Below are positions 6,469 to 15,189 of a DNA stretch of 34,526 nt, piece after piece. This DNA comes from Actinomycetota bacterium (lineage in GTDB: Bacteria; Actinomycetota; Acidimicrobiia; Acidimicrobiales; Ilumatobacteraceae). Position 1 is the stretch's first letter, and every line of letters starts with the position of its first letter. The notes below the pieces were generated by a model. That model did not search any database. It saw only the letters and a list, made by a program, of their open reading frames with translations, and was not told the DNA's origin. Both the position numbers and the translations under genes were made by a program. The stretch spans positions 1 through 34,526 of the forward strand of contig SXPW01000043.1 in the NCBI GenBank assembly GCA_005793785.1, written 5' to 3'.

Positions 6469-9400
6469 GTGTCGCCGACCGTTGACTATGCCGAGTTGCA
6501 CTGCCGCTCGCAGTTCTCGTTCCTGCACGGGGCATCGTCACCCGAGCGTCTCGTGGAGGTGGCCCGCCAACTCGGGTTGAGCGCCCTGGCGCTCACCGAC
6601 CGGCACGGTCTGTATGGCGTCGTGCGGTTCGCACAAGCGGCACGCGAGTCGGGCGTGCGCACCGTGTTCGGCGCCGAGGTGTCGTGTGCAGCCGGTGACG
6701 TGGTGCTCATCGCCGACGGCCCGTCGGGATACGTCGCGTTGTCCCAGGCGCTCACCGACGGTCAGATGCGCGGCACCAAGTCGCGACCGGTGTTCGATAC
6801 CGCCTCCCTTGCCGAACGAGTACGCGACCGGTGTTTCGTCCTCACCGGTGCCAGCGAAGGACCACTCACGCGCGCGTTGCACGCCGACGGCCCGCGTGCC
6901 GCGCAACGGTCCCTCGAGTCGTTGGTGGATGCGTTCGGTCGCGATCGTGTGCTCGTCGAAGTGTGGAATCACGGCGATCCACTCGACGTGTGGCGCAACG
7001 ATGCACTGGTCAACGTTGCGGCCGCTTGCGGTGTGGAGTCGGTGGCCACCAACGACGTCTCGTACGCCGTACCCGGCGACCACGTGGTGGCGTGCGCACT
7101 GGCCGCGGTTCGTCATCGCTGCAGTTTGGACGAACTCGATCCGCACCTGCCACCTGCAGCCACCGCGTGTTTGCGCAGCGGGTCGGAGCAGGAACGGCGC
7201 TTTGCCCGCTATCCGGGTGTGATCGAACGTGCCGTGCACGTTGCTCGCGCGGCAGCCTTCGATCTTTCGCTCATCGCTCCGCGACTACCGCCGTACCCGT
7301 GCCCCGACGGGCTGAGCGAAATCCAGTTCCTGCGCCGACTGGTGGAGGAGGGCGGTCGCAAACGGTACGGCGAGCGTCCGTTGGGTGCGCACGAGGATTT
7401 GTCGCTGCGATCACGGGCGTGGCGCACCATCGACCACGAACTGGCGGTGATCGAGCGGTTGGGTTTCGCCGGTTACTTCCTCGTCGTGTGGGACATCGTG
7501 CAGTTCTGCGAGCGCAACGACATCCTGTGCCAGGGTCGGGGGAGCGCCGCCAATAGTGCGGTGTGTTTCTCGCTCGGTATCACCAAGGCCGATGCGGTCT
7601 CGCTCGGATTGCTGTTCGAGCGGTTCTTGTCCACCGAGCGTGATGGTCCGCCCGACATCGATCTCGACATCGAGAGCGATCGTCGCGAGGCTGTCATCCA
7701 GTACGTGTACGAGCGCTACGGTCGCATGCGCGCCGCACAAGTCGCCAACGTGATCACGTATCGCGCCCGCTCGGCGGTACGCGACATGGCGCGCGCACTC
7801 GGATACTCGGGTGCCCAGCAGGACGCGTTCAGTCGCCGGTTCGACTCGTGGAGTTCGATCAAGGGTCAGCACGAGGTGAGCGTGCCCGACCTCGTCGTGG
7901 ACCTGGCGGGTCGGGTGCAGGATGCCCCGCGACACCTGGGCATCCACTCCGGTGGCATGGTGATTTGCGATCGTCCCGTCAGCGAGGTGTGTCCGGTGGA
8001 GTGGGCGACGATGCCCGGCCGCAGCGTGTTGCAGTGGGACAAGGACGATTGCGCGGCGATCAATCTCGTGAAGTTCGATCTGCTGGGGCTGGGCATGTTG
8101 TCGGCGTTGCACCGTGCCACCGACTTCATCGCCGAGTTCCGTGGGCGAAGCATCGACCTGGCCGACATCCCGCAGGAGGACGACGTGTATGCCATGTTGT
8201 GTCGCGCCGACAGCGTCGGGGTGTTCCAGGTGGAGTCGCGCGCCCAGATGTCCACCTTGCCGCGCCTGAAGCCACGACGGTTTTACGACCTCGTGGTGGA
8301 AGTGGCGCTCATTCGTCCCGGGCCCATCCAGGGCGGTTCGGTGCATCCGTACATCCGTCGTCGCAACGGCCTCGAACCCGTCACGTACTTGCACCCACTG
8401 CTGGAGAACAGTCTCGGCAAGACGCTCGGTGTGCCGTTGTTCCAGGAACAACTCATGCAGATGGCGATCGACGTCGCCGGTTTCACTCCCACGCAGGCCG
8501 ACGAACTTCGTCAAGCAATGGGATCCAAGCGATCGCGTGCACGCATGGCGCGGTTGCGCGACCGTTTGTACGACGGCATGGCTCAACGCGGTATCACCGG
8601 GGCGATTGCCGACGAAATCTACGAAAAGATGGAGGCGTTCTCCAGTTACGGCTTTCCCGAGAGCCATTCGGTGAGTTTCGCCTACCTGGTGTATTCCTCG
8701 GCGTGGATCAAATTGCACGAGCCGGCGATCTTCTGCGCTGCGCTACTCAACTCCCAGCCGATGGGATTCTGGTCGCCGCACACGCTGGTGCAGGACGCAC
8801 GTCGGCACGGTGTGGTGGTGCGCACACCCGACATCAATGCGTCGCGTGCGAATGCGTGGCTGGAGATCGACCCGCAATCCACCGGCGGACTGTCCGTGCG
8901 TCTCGGTGTCGGCTCGGTACGTGGCATCGGCACTGAACTCGCCGCGCGCATCGAGGCGGCGCGGCCGTTCGTCGATATCGAGGATCTCGTACGACGCGTA
9001 CCAGGCCTGTCGGTGAAGCAACTCGAGGCACTCGCCACCGCCGGCGTGTTCGGTGAGTCGTTCGACGTGTCGCGACGAACGGCACTGTGGAATGCGGGCG
9101 CACTGGTGGAATCGTCGCCCGATCGACTGCGCGGTACCGCCTCGGTGTCGACACCGCATCTGCCCGGCATGCAACCGGTGGAGGAGGCGGTGGCGGATTT
9201 GTGGTCGACCGGGGTCTCGCCCGACGGCCATCCGACCGTGTTCCTGCGCGAGTCGTTGCGTGAACTGGGCGTCTTGACTGCAACGGAACTCAACGACATC
9301 GCACCACGCGAACCGGAACGACGCGTCCTCGTGGCCGGCGTCGTGACGCATCGTCAGCGTCCGATGACCGCCAAGGGCACCACGTTCTTCAGCCTCGAGG

Positions 9401-9591
9401 ACGAAACGGGGCTCTTGAACGTGTTGTGTTCACGCGGGTGTTGGGCTCGCCACGCCGAGGTCCTGCGACGATCGAGTGCGTTGCTGGTGCGCGGTCGACT
9501 GCAGTACGCCGAGGGCGTGGTGAACGTGATCGGTGAACAGTTCACCGAGTTGCGCGTACCGATTCGCATGGCGGCACGCGACTTCCGCTGA
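6469..9591 (+). CDS. dnaE2: Error-prone DNA polymerase DnaE2 (PolIII alpha type)
   Basis: DnaE2 is the SOS-induced replicative-type polymerase that extends past lesions together with ImuA and ImuB. The 1040-residue length is usual. An N-terminal PHP domain starts at about residue 4 (ELHCRSQFSFLHGASSPE, then ALTDRHGLYG, FGAEVS). The polymerase palm contains PDIDLDIES, with likely catalytic acids D398 and D400, and D537 in KFDLLGLG is the third. QGRGSAANSAVCFSLGIT and the SYGFPESHSVSFAYLVY block are typical, and the latter marks the DnaE2-type HhH region. An OB fold follows near the C-terminus (VAGVVTHRQRP through FFSLEDETGLLNV). The tau-binding tail of the replicative DnaE1 is absent. GTG 6469 abuts the Nudix stop. 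The gene converges on the DUF3039 gene with six bases between them. Confidence 0.96.
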   Translation: MSPTVDYAELHCRSQFSFLHGASSPERLVEVARQLGLSALALTDRHGLYGVVRFAQAARESGVRTVFGAEVSCAAGDVVLIADGPSGYVALSQALTDGQMRGTKSRPVFDTASLAERVRDRCFVLTGASEGPLTRALHADGPRAAQRSLESLVDAFGRDRVLVEVWNHGDPLDVWRNDALVNVAAACGVESVATNDVSYAVPGDHVVACALAAVRHRCSLDELDPHLPPAATACLRSGSEQERRFARYPGVIERAVHVARAAAFDLSLIAPRLPPYPCPDGLSEIQFLRRLVEEGGRKRYGERPLGAHEDLSLRSRAWRTIDHELAVIERLGFAGYFLVVWDIVQFCERNDILCQGRGSAANSAVCFSLGITKADAVSLGLLFERFLSTERDGPPDIDLDIESDRREAVIQYVYERYGRMRAAQVANVITYRARSAVRDMARALGYSGAQQDAFSRRFDSWSSIKGQHEVSVPDLVVDLAGRVQDAPRHLGIHSGGMVICDRPVSEVCPVEWATMPGRSVLQWDKDDCAAINLVKFDLLGLGMLSALHRATDFIAEFRGRSIDLADIPQEDDVYAMLCRADSVGVFQVESRAQMSTLPRLKPRRFYDLVVEVALIRPGPIQGGSVHPYIRRRNGLEPVTYLHPLLENSLGKTLGVPLFQEQLMQMAIDVAGFTPTQADELRQAMGSKRSRARMARLRDRLYDGMAQRGITGAIADEIYEKMEAFSSYGFPESHSVSFAYLVYSSAWIKLHEPAIFCAALLNSQPMGFWSPHTLVQDARRHGVVVRTPDINASRANAWLEIDPQSTGGLSVRLGVGSVRGIGTELAARIEAARPFVDIEDLVRRVPGLSVKQLEALATAGVFGESFDVSRRTALWNAGALVESSPDRLRGTASVSTPHLPGMQPVEEAVADLWSTGVSPDGHPTVFLRESLRELGVLTATELNDIAPREPERRVLVAGVVTHRQRPMTAKGTTFFSLEDETGLLNVLCSRGCWARHAEVLRRSSALLVRGRLQYAEGVVNVIGEQFTELRVPIRMAARDFR

Positions 9592-9597
9592 CGACCG

Positions 9598-9912
9598 CTA
9601 GTCGCTCGGGGTGTCGTTGAGTCCGTCGTTGAACACCCGGTAGGTGTCGTAGATGTCCTTGCACTTGCTGCACAACGGCAACTGTTTCGGGTCACGCGAC
9701 GGAATCCATCGGTGTCCACACAGTGCCTCCAACGGAGTCCCATCGATGCGCGCCTGCAAGACCTTGGCCGCCGCCGATTCGTCGCCGTCGGTCTTCACGA
9801 TGTGCGCACACTCGGGATCGCCGGTTTGTGGCGAGCGATCGAGCAACGTCTCGGTCGATCCAGCGGGCGTTGAATTCGCGGCTGCGAAGATCAGCGGTGA
9901 CGACTGCTGCAC
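9598..9912 (-). CDS. DUF3039 family protein
   Basis: The 104-residue protein matches my knowledge of DUF3039, a small actinobacterial family of unknown function. Signatures are STETLLDRS, ALCGHRWIPSRDP and LPLCSKCKDIYD. Cysteines at residues 34, 65, 81 and 84, with nearby histidines, suggest a zinc-binding site. No signal peptide is seen, so it should be cytoplasmic. I chose the GTG at 9912-9910 because GAGG lies six bases upstream and overlaps the rhomboid stop region; a long N-terminal extension in the same frame has no support. It is eight bases downstream of the rhomboid gene and likely translated from the same message. The function cannot be given. Confidence 0.85.
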   Translation of the reverse strand: MQQSSPLIFAAANSTPAGSTETLLDRSPQTGDPECAHIVKTDGDESAAAKVLQARIDGTPLEALCGHRWIPSRDPKQLPLCSKCKDIYDTYRVFNDGLNDTPSD

Positions 9913-9920
9913 GATCGACC

Positions 9921-10685
9921 TCAACCGGCCACGAAGGCCACGGCGATCGCCACGCACGCCGCACTCGTCACCACCGGCACGATGATGCCGGCCCACGCGG
10001 GAACCCGCCACGATCGGGGTGCCAGCGAGAGTGCGCCGACGAACGCGCCGATTGCAGCGCCACCGAAGTGTCCGCCTACCGACACCCCGGGTACCGCCAG
10101 GGTGAAGAGCACGTTGATCACGAACGTGACGCCGAGTCCGGTGCGCAACGGATTGACGCCACGCTGGCCGACGCCGACCACGCTCGCCGCCATGAGTCCG
10201 AACACCGCGCCGGATGCACCGCCCGTCGCCGCGTCGGGTGACAACAACAATGCGCCGACCGAACCGCCGAGGAGCGCGGCGAAGTACAGGAGGGAGAACC
10301 GCAGCGAGCCGATGACCGGTTCGATGAGTCGGCCCAGTTGGTACAAGAGCAGCATGTTGAAGCCCACGTGGATGACGCCGAAGTGGACGAAACCGCACGA
10401 CACCAGTCGGTACCACTCGCCGCGTTCGAGGAAGATTCGCGAGATGACGAAGTCCCCCGTGCGATCGGTGGACGTGGTCCCGAGGACGTCGGAACCGACC
10501 GCGCCGAGCGTCATCCAGATGAAGAGTCCGACGTTGATGGCGATCAACGCATTGCTCACGACGAACGGGGGAGTCGAGGTGAACCGCCGGTTGGGTCGAC
10601 GGAACTCGAACGGCACGCGGCGCTCGCGTGGAGAACTCGAATCCGGCGGTAGTGGAGGCGGGAGTTGTGGTGGCGGCAGGTTCAA
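9921..10685 (-). CDS. Rhomboid family intramembrane serine protease
   Basis: Rhomboids cut substrates within or next to membrane helices. From TTG 10685 the protein has 254 residues: a proline-rich cytoplasmic N-terminus, then about six to seven membrane segments. The catalytic serine is S158 in GGASGAVFGL and the histidine is H206 in VGGHFGG. The conserved HxxxN on helix 2 is H106/N110 (FGVIHVGFNMLLLY). The start is uncertain. TTG 10685 overlaps the fcl stop in a TTGA arrangement, TTG 10727 would overlap fcl by 46 bases, and a GTG before PFEFRRPNRR would shorten the protein by about 23 residues. It probably shares a transcript with fcl upstream and DUF3039 downstream. Substrates are unknown. 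Confidence 0.9.
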   Translation of the reverse strand: MNLPPPQLPPPLPPDSSSPRERRVPFEFRRPNRRFTSTPPFVVSNALIAINVGLFIWMTLGAVGSDVLGTTSTDRTGDFVISRIFLERGEWYRLVSCGFVHFGVIHVGFNMLLLYQLGRLIEPVIGSLRFSLLYFAALLGGSVGALLLSPDAATGGASGAVFGLMAASVVGVGQRGVNPLRTGLGVTFVINVLFTLAVPGVSVGGHFGGAAIGAFVGALSLAPRSWRVPAWAGIIVPVVTSAACVAIAVAFVAG

Positions 10686-11659
10686 CGCGGTGCTGCTTCG
10701 GCGCGTTCGCGGTTGGCGAGGTACCAATCCACCGTGGCACGAAGTCCTGCTTCGAACGTCGTGAGCGCGTGCCAGCCGAGTGCGGTTTCGGCCCGCGAGG
10801 CGTCAACCCGTCGACGCGGTTGGCCGTCGGGCTTGGTGGAGTCCCATACGAGATCGCCCGTGAAACCGACGATGCGCGCGATGGTTTCGGCGGTCTCGCG
10901 GATGGTGATCTCGCGATTGTTGCCGAGGTTCAGCGGCTCGACGTCGTCGTGGAGTTCGCCAGCCAGCACGATTGCGGCCGCTGCATCGCCGACGAAGAGA
11001 TAGTCACGACTCGCCGCACCCGTTCCCCACACGTGGACCTTGTCGACGTTCTTCTCCTTGGCTTCCACGCACTTCTTGATGAGCGCGGGAATCACGTGCG
11101 ACACCGAGTCGTGGAACTTGTCGCCGGGCCCATAGAGGTTGGTGGGAATCACGAAGGCGAAGCGCTGGCCGTACTGTTGCCGGTTCACTTGCGCGTGGAC
11201 GAGCAGGGCCTTCTTGGCGATGCCGTACGGGGCGTTCGTCTCCTCGGGATAGCCGTCCCAAATGGACTCCTCGCGAAACGGCACCGGCGTGAACTTCGGG
11301 TAACTGCACACGGTGCCCAGCACCACCGTTTTTTCGACGCCGACTTCTCGCGCGGCTTCGATGACGTTGATGCCCATCTGCAGGTTGTCGAGGAACAACG
11401 GTGCGGGTTCGGCCTGGTTGTAACCGATGCCGCCGACCCGCGCCGCCAGATGGATGACGTGGCTCGGGCGATGTTCGGTGAACAGCGAGTGGGCGACTCC
11501 GGGCCGCGTGAGGTCGTGTTCGGCGTGGCGTGGCGAGACCACCGTCGCACCGGCGGCGAGCAATCGTTGCACCACGTGGCTGCCGAGGAAGCCGGCACCA
11601 CCGGTGACGACGACCGATCGGTTGCGCCAGTACGCCGGATTCGTGTGCGGAACGTTCAC
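10682..11659 (-). CDS. fcl: GDP-L-fucose synthase
   Basis: This 325-residue short-chain dehydrogenase converts GDP-4-keto-6-deoxy-D-mannose, the product of Gmd, to GDP-L-fucose by epimerisation and NADPH reduction. The nucleotide-binding loop is GGAGFLG (residues 20-26). The catalytic Y145-x3-K149 lies in APYGIAKK, and C118 in TVCSYPK occupies the place of the essential cysteine; the family serine is replaced by T116. VIHLAARVGGIGYN, PTNLYGPGDKFH and SVSHVIPALI are fucose-synthase hallmarks. The gene starts with GTG 11659, nine bases after a TAGCCT element. It is divergent from the GT4 operon and followed by the rhomboid gene. A related nucleotide-sugar epimerase is possible, but gmd in the same window favours fucose. 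Confidence 0.9.
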   Translation of the reverse strand: MNVPHTNPAYWRNRSVVVTGGAGFLGSHVVQRLLAAGATVVSPRHAEHDLTRPGVAHSLFTEHRPSHVIHLAARVGGIGYNQAEPAPLFLDNLQMGINVIEAAREVGVEKTVVLGTVCSYPKFTPVPFREESIWDGYPEETNAPYGIAKKALLVHAQVNRQQYGQRFAFVIPTNLYGPGDKFHDSVSHVIPALIKKCVEAKEKNVDKVHVWGTGAASRDYLFVGDAAAAIVLAGELHDDVEPLNLGNNREITIRETAETIARIVGFTGDLVWDSTKPDGQPRRRVDASRAETALGWHALTTFEAGLRATVDWYLANRERAEAAPR

Positions 11660-11668
11660 GGTGCAATC

Positions 11669-11674
11669 AGGCTA
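11669..11674 (-). promoter_or_regulatory. -10 element (TAGCCT) of fcl
   Basis: On the minus strand TAGCCT precedes the fcl GTG by nine bases, giving a leaderless or near-leaderless message. It lies in the 55-base gap between fcl and the divergent GT4 operon. I could not find an equally good -10 for the plus-strand gene. Confidence 0.5.
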
Positions 11675-11714
11675 TTCGCAAGCGTGTCGCCCGTGCACCG
11701 ACAGAATGGAGGCA

Positions 11715-12824
11715 ATGAGTCGCGTGCGCGTGGCGCTCACCGTGGAACAGTGCTGGCGCGAGTCTCCGGGTGGCACGGCGATCGCCGCCGTCGAACTCGG
11801 GCGGGTCTTGGCGACCCGCGACGATGTGTCGGTCGTCGGAGTCGCCGGTCGCCACCGTCGCGATGCAACCGCTGGTTACGCACCCTCCGTGGCGATGGCA
11901 TACCTGCCGATTGCCGGGCCGTTCCTCGTCGAGTCGTCGCTGCGATTCGGGTGGCCCCGCGTCGAGCAGGCGACGGGACCCATCGACGTGCTCCACGCCA
12001 CGAGCATCATCCCGTTCGCCGCTGCTGCGAACGTGCCGCTCGTGGTCACCGTGCACGATCTCGCGTTCCTGCACCACCCGCAGTACTTCACCGCTCGGGG
12101 TCGCAGCGTGTTCGCTCGGTCGCTCGACATCGTGCGACGACGCGCCGCGTTGGTGTTGTGTTCCTCCCGCACGACGTTGGACGACTGCCTTGCCAATCGA
12201 TTCGATCCTGAGCGACTTCGTCTCGTGCCGCTCGGTGTACGGGCAAGAACCGCGACGAGGCAGGACGTGGTCGAGGCGCGTTCCCGTCTCGGTCTGCCGA
12301 CCGAATTCCTGTTGTTCGTGGGCACGCTCGAACCGCGCAAGAACCTCCCGAGACTCCTGCAGGCCCATGCCCGTCTCGGAGATGCCGTGCCGCCGCTCGT
12401 CATCGTTGGCGCCGCGGGATGGGCGAACGACTCGCTCGCGCCACTCCTTGCCGAGGCGAAGAATGTCGTCGTCGTGGGACACGTGGCGGATGAAGATCTC
12501 CCGGCTTTGTATGCCGGTGCGAGCGCAATGTGTTATCCGTCGTTGATGGAAGGTTTCGGATTGCCGATTCTCGAGGCGATGTCGCACGGTACCGCGGTGG
12601 TGACGAGCTCGGGTACGTCCACGGAGGAAGTGGCGGGCGGTGCGGCGGTGCTGGTCGATCCGCTCGATGTCGATTCCATCGCCGACGGCATCCGCGAGGC
12701 GCTCGCGCGCCGTCACGAACTCTCCCAACTCGGCATCGAACGCGCCAAGGGTGCCACCTGGGAGGCCACTGCCGACGTGGTGGTGCGTTCGTATCGAGAT
12801 GCCTTGCGCATGGGGGCACGATGA
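11715..12824 (+). CDS. GT4 family glycosyltransferase (first of three)
   Basis: The 369-residue protein has the GT-B fold of GT4 enzymes, which transfer a sugar from an NDP-sugar to a lipid-linked or glycan acceptor on the cytoplasmic side of the membrane. FVGTLEPRKNLPRLLQA (residues 201-217) begins the donor-binding domain, and the EGFGLPILE motif (E279 to E287) binds the nucleotide-sugar. TVHDLAFL followed by PQYF recurs in the next gene, so the two are probably paralogues. ATG 11715 is chosen; ATG 11706 in the same frame is possible, and a GGAGG at 11708-11712 sits too close to 11715 to decide. The stop overlaps the next start as ATGA. The donor sugar is unknown, with GDP-mannose or GDP-fucose suggested by the neighbours. 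Confidence 0.9.
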   Translation: MSRVRVALTVEQCWRESPGGTAIAAVELGRVLATRDDVSVVGVAGRHRRDATAGYAPSVAMAYLPIAGPFLVESSLRFGWPRVEQATGPIDVLHATSIIPFAAAANVPLVVTVHDLAFLHHPQYFTARGRSVFARSLDIVRRRAALVLCSSRTTLDDCLANRFDPERLRLVPLGVRARTATRQDVVEARSRLGLPTEFLLFVGTLEPRKNLPRLLQAHARLGDAVPPLVIVGAAGWANDSLAPLLAEAKNVVVVGHVADEDLPALYAGASAMCYPSLMEGFGLPILEAMSHGTAVVTSSGTSTEEVAGGAAVLVDPLDVDSIADGIREALARRHELSQLGIERAKGATWEATADVVVRSYRDALRMGAR

Positions 12825-13939
12825 CGCGTATCGCCGTGAACATGCTGTGGTGCGTGTCCGGTGCCGTCGGTGGCTCGGAGCAGTATCTGGTGCGCCAGTT
12901 GATTGGTCTTCGGGAGGCCACGAACGACGAATTCGACGTCGACGTCTTTGCACCCCACGGTTTCTCTCGCGCGCAACCGGAGTTGGCCGGAGTAGTCACA
13001 CTGCACGAGTCGTCGTCGACCGAGCGCGTGCGTCCGCTGCGCGTGCTGCGGGAGGCCACGTGGTTCACGAGTCGGGCCAGCGGCGCGAGCGTCGTTCATC
13101 ATGGTGGCGGTACGGTGCCGCCACGCAGTCCGTCGCCGGTGGTCCTCACCGTCCATGATCTGCAGTATCTGGTGTATCCGCAGTACTTCTCGCGCACGAA
13201 GCTCCGATACCTCACCAACCGCCTGCCTGCATCGGTACGTCGCGCTGAGCGTGTAGTGGTGCCGAGTGACTACGTGAAGTCGACGGTCGTTGATCGCCTC
13301 GGCGTGAGCGAAGAAGCGGTGTCGGTAGTTCGCCACGGCATCGAGCCGAATCTCGGTGTGGGCCGCACGGCGGAACGCGACTTGCGAGATCGCTTCGGAA
13401 TCCGCGCGAAACACGTGGTGTCCTACCCGGCGGTGACGCATCCGCACAAGAACCACCGGTTCTTGCTCGACCTCCTGGCCGGTCCCCTCCGTGATCTCGA
13501 CGTGCAACTGGTGTGTGCGGGAGGGGAAGGTCGGGCGCATCGTTTTCTCGAACGGTCGATTGCCACACTCGGTCTCGGCGACCGGGTGAAATTGGTGGGT
13601 CGTCTCGGCGACCGCGATCGCGACGGACTGTTGGCGATGAGCGCCGCTTTGATGTTTCCGAGTTCCTACGAGGGTTTCGGTGCGCCGGTGATCGAAGCGA
13701 TGGCCCTCGGCACTCCGGTGATTGCGTCGAACTGCACGGCACTCCCCGGCGTGGTGGCCGACGCCGGCTACAGCCTTCCGCTCGACGCCGACCTCTGGTC
13801 GCAAGCACTTCGCGATGTGATCGCACGTCGGGACGAATGGCGCACGCTCGGACTCGCACGCGCCACGGTGTTTCGAACCCTGGACTCGGGGCACGATCTT
13901 GCGGCCGCGTATCGACGCGTTCTCGGAGGCTCACGATGA
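12821..13939 (+). CDS. GT4 family glycosyltransferase (second of three)
   Basis: The 372-residue GT4 enzyme begins RIAVNMLWCVSGAVGGSEQYL, the glycine-rich acceptor-side loop of the family. TVHDLQYL and PQYF (residues 110-123) are shared with the preceding enzyme, suggesting tandem duplication and divergence. The donor-side domain has YPAVTHPHKNHRFLLDLL and YEGFGAPVIEAM, where E284 and E292 form the E-x7-E motif. The ATG at 12821 overlaps the stop of the previous gene by four bases (ATGA), and its own stop overlaps the next start the same way, so the operon is translationally coupled. It probably adds one residue of a repeat-unit oligosaccharide. Linkage and donor cannot be inferred. Confidence 0.9.
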   Translation: MTRIAVNMLWCVSGAVGGSEQYLVRQLIGLREATNDEFDVDVFAPHGFSRAQPELAGVVTLHESSSTERVRPLRVLREATWFTSRASGASVVHHGGGTVPPRSPSPVVLTVHDLQYLVYPQYFSRTKLRYLTNRLPASVRRAERVVVPSDYVKSTVVDRLGVSEEAVSVVRHGIEPNLGVGRTAERDLRDRFGIRAKHVVSYPAVTHPHKNHRFLLDLLAGPLRDLDVQLVCAGGEGRAHRFLERSIATLGLGDRVKLVGRLGDRDRDGLLAMSAALMFPSSYEGFGAPVIEAMALGTPVIASNCTALPGVVADAGYSLPLDADLWSQALRDVIARRDEWRTLGLARATVFRTLDSGHDLAAAYRRVLGGSR

Positions 13940-15189
13940 CCCGGCGTCGACTCATCGTCGTGTGTCCGCACTTCGCCCCCGACATCGCGCCGACGGGCAG
14001 GGTGATGACGAGCATCGTCGCCGAATGGGCGGCGTTCGGGCACGAGATTCACGTGGTGACGTCGTTGCCGTGGTACCGGGAACATCGGGTGGAGGAGGGT
14101 TGGACAGGTCGGCTCGTTCGTCGGGAGACGACCTCGTGGGGATCGATCACCCGAATTGCGCCGTTTGCCGCCGAGTCGAAATCCAACCTCCTTGCTCGGG
14201 CGTTCGGATTCGTTGCATTCAGCGTCCTTGCCGGCTGGTGTGCGACGCGAGTCGGGTCCCGTTCGTCACGCGACGGTCGGATCGATGCCGTGGTCGCGAT
14301 GTCGCCGCCACTGACGCTCGGCACCGTCGGCTGGTTCGTCGCTCGTCGTCGGCGGACCCGACTCATCTTCAACGTGCAGGACGTGTTTCCGGACGCGGTC
14401 GTCAAGACGGGTGCGATGCGGAATCGGGCCGTGATCGCGATCGCCGCGTGGTTGGAGCGATTCACCTACCGGAAATCCGACGCCGTCGTCGTATTGTCCG
14501 ACGACCTTCGGCGCAACGTCTGCGCGAAGGTTCCGCAGCGGTTCGCCGGTCGGGTGCACGTCATCGAGAACTTCGTCGACACGGCGGGCATCGTGCCGCG
14601 TGATCGGATGACTCCGTACCGGGCCGAGCTCGGAATCGGGGACGAAGTCGTCGTGATGTACGCAGGCAACGTCGGATATTCCCAGTCGCTCGGGATGCTG
14701 CTCGAGTTTGCGCGACGATCACCCAGGGTGACCGTGCTCATCAACGGCGCCGGCGTCGCACTCGAATCACTCCGCCTTGCGTCGCGCGACATTCCGAACG
14801 TGCGATTCGGCGCGTATCAACCCGAGGACCGGCTCGCGGAAGTCCTCGCCACCGGAGACGTGCACGTGGTGTCGCTGCGCGCCGGACTGGCCGCGGTCAG
14901 CGTGCCGTCGAAGATCTATTCGATTCTTGCCGCAGGTCGACCCGTCGTTGCTGCGGTGGATCCCCATTCGGAGATCGAACGACTCGTCGTGCGTGCCGGC
15001 GCGGGAACGAGTGTTGCGCCGGACGACGCCGACGCTCTCTGTAACGCGCTCGGACGCCTCGTCGACGACCCGGCTCGACGTTCGGCGTTGGGGTTGCAAG
15101 GTCGTGCGTACGTGGAGCGGCATCCGACCGCTCGCGACGTCGCGGAATCGTACGTTGGACTGCTGCCCGATAGCCTGACCAACTCGTGA
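13936..15189 (+). CDS. GT4 family glycosyltransferase, WbuB/WcaI-like
   Basis: This 417-residue GT4 enzyme differs from the two before it. The N-terminus VCPHFAPDIAPTGRV and the block MSPPLTLGTVG with FNVQDVFPDAVVKTGAM are typical, from memory, of the WbuB/WcaI branch, which includes transferases of fucose-type amino sugars. VMYAGNVGYSQSL opens the donor domain, and VPSKIYSILAAGRPVVA replaces the usual EGFG-E motif. Hydrophobic stretches near ARAFGFVAFSVLAGWCA may associate with the membrane. The start overlaps the previous stop (ATGA) and the end overlaps the next start (GTGA). Fucose as donor fits the presence of gmd and fcl but is inference. Confidence 0.88.
   Translation: MTRRRLIVVCPHFAPDIAPTGRVMTSIVAEWAAFGHEIHVVTSLPWYREHRVEEGWTGRLVRRETTSWGSITRIAPFAAESKSNLLARAFGFVAFSVLAGWCATRVGSRSSRDGRIDAVVAMSPPLTLGTVGWFVARRRRTRLIFNVQDVFPDAVVKTGAMRNRAVIAIAAWLERFTYRKSDAVVVLSDDLRRNVCAKVPQRFAGRVHVIENFVDTAGIVPRDRMTPYRAELGIGDEVVVMYAGNVGYSQSLGMLLEFARRSPRVTVLINGAGVALESLRLASRDIPNVRFGAYQPEDRLAEVLATGDVHVVSLRAGLAAVSVPSKIYSILAAGRPVVAAVDPHSEIERLVVRAGAGTSVAPDDADALCNALGRLVDDPARRSALGLQGRAYVERHPTARDVAESYVGLLPDSLTNS

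Noticed and set aside
7411..8718. 435-codon minus-strand open frame inside dnaE2
   Set aside because: Shadow of the highly conserved dnaE2 coding strand; no motif or start signal.
11667..12953. 428-codon minus-strand open frame opposite the first GT4 gene
   Set aside because: Antisense shadow; the plus-strand product has full GT4 motifs.
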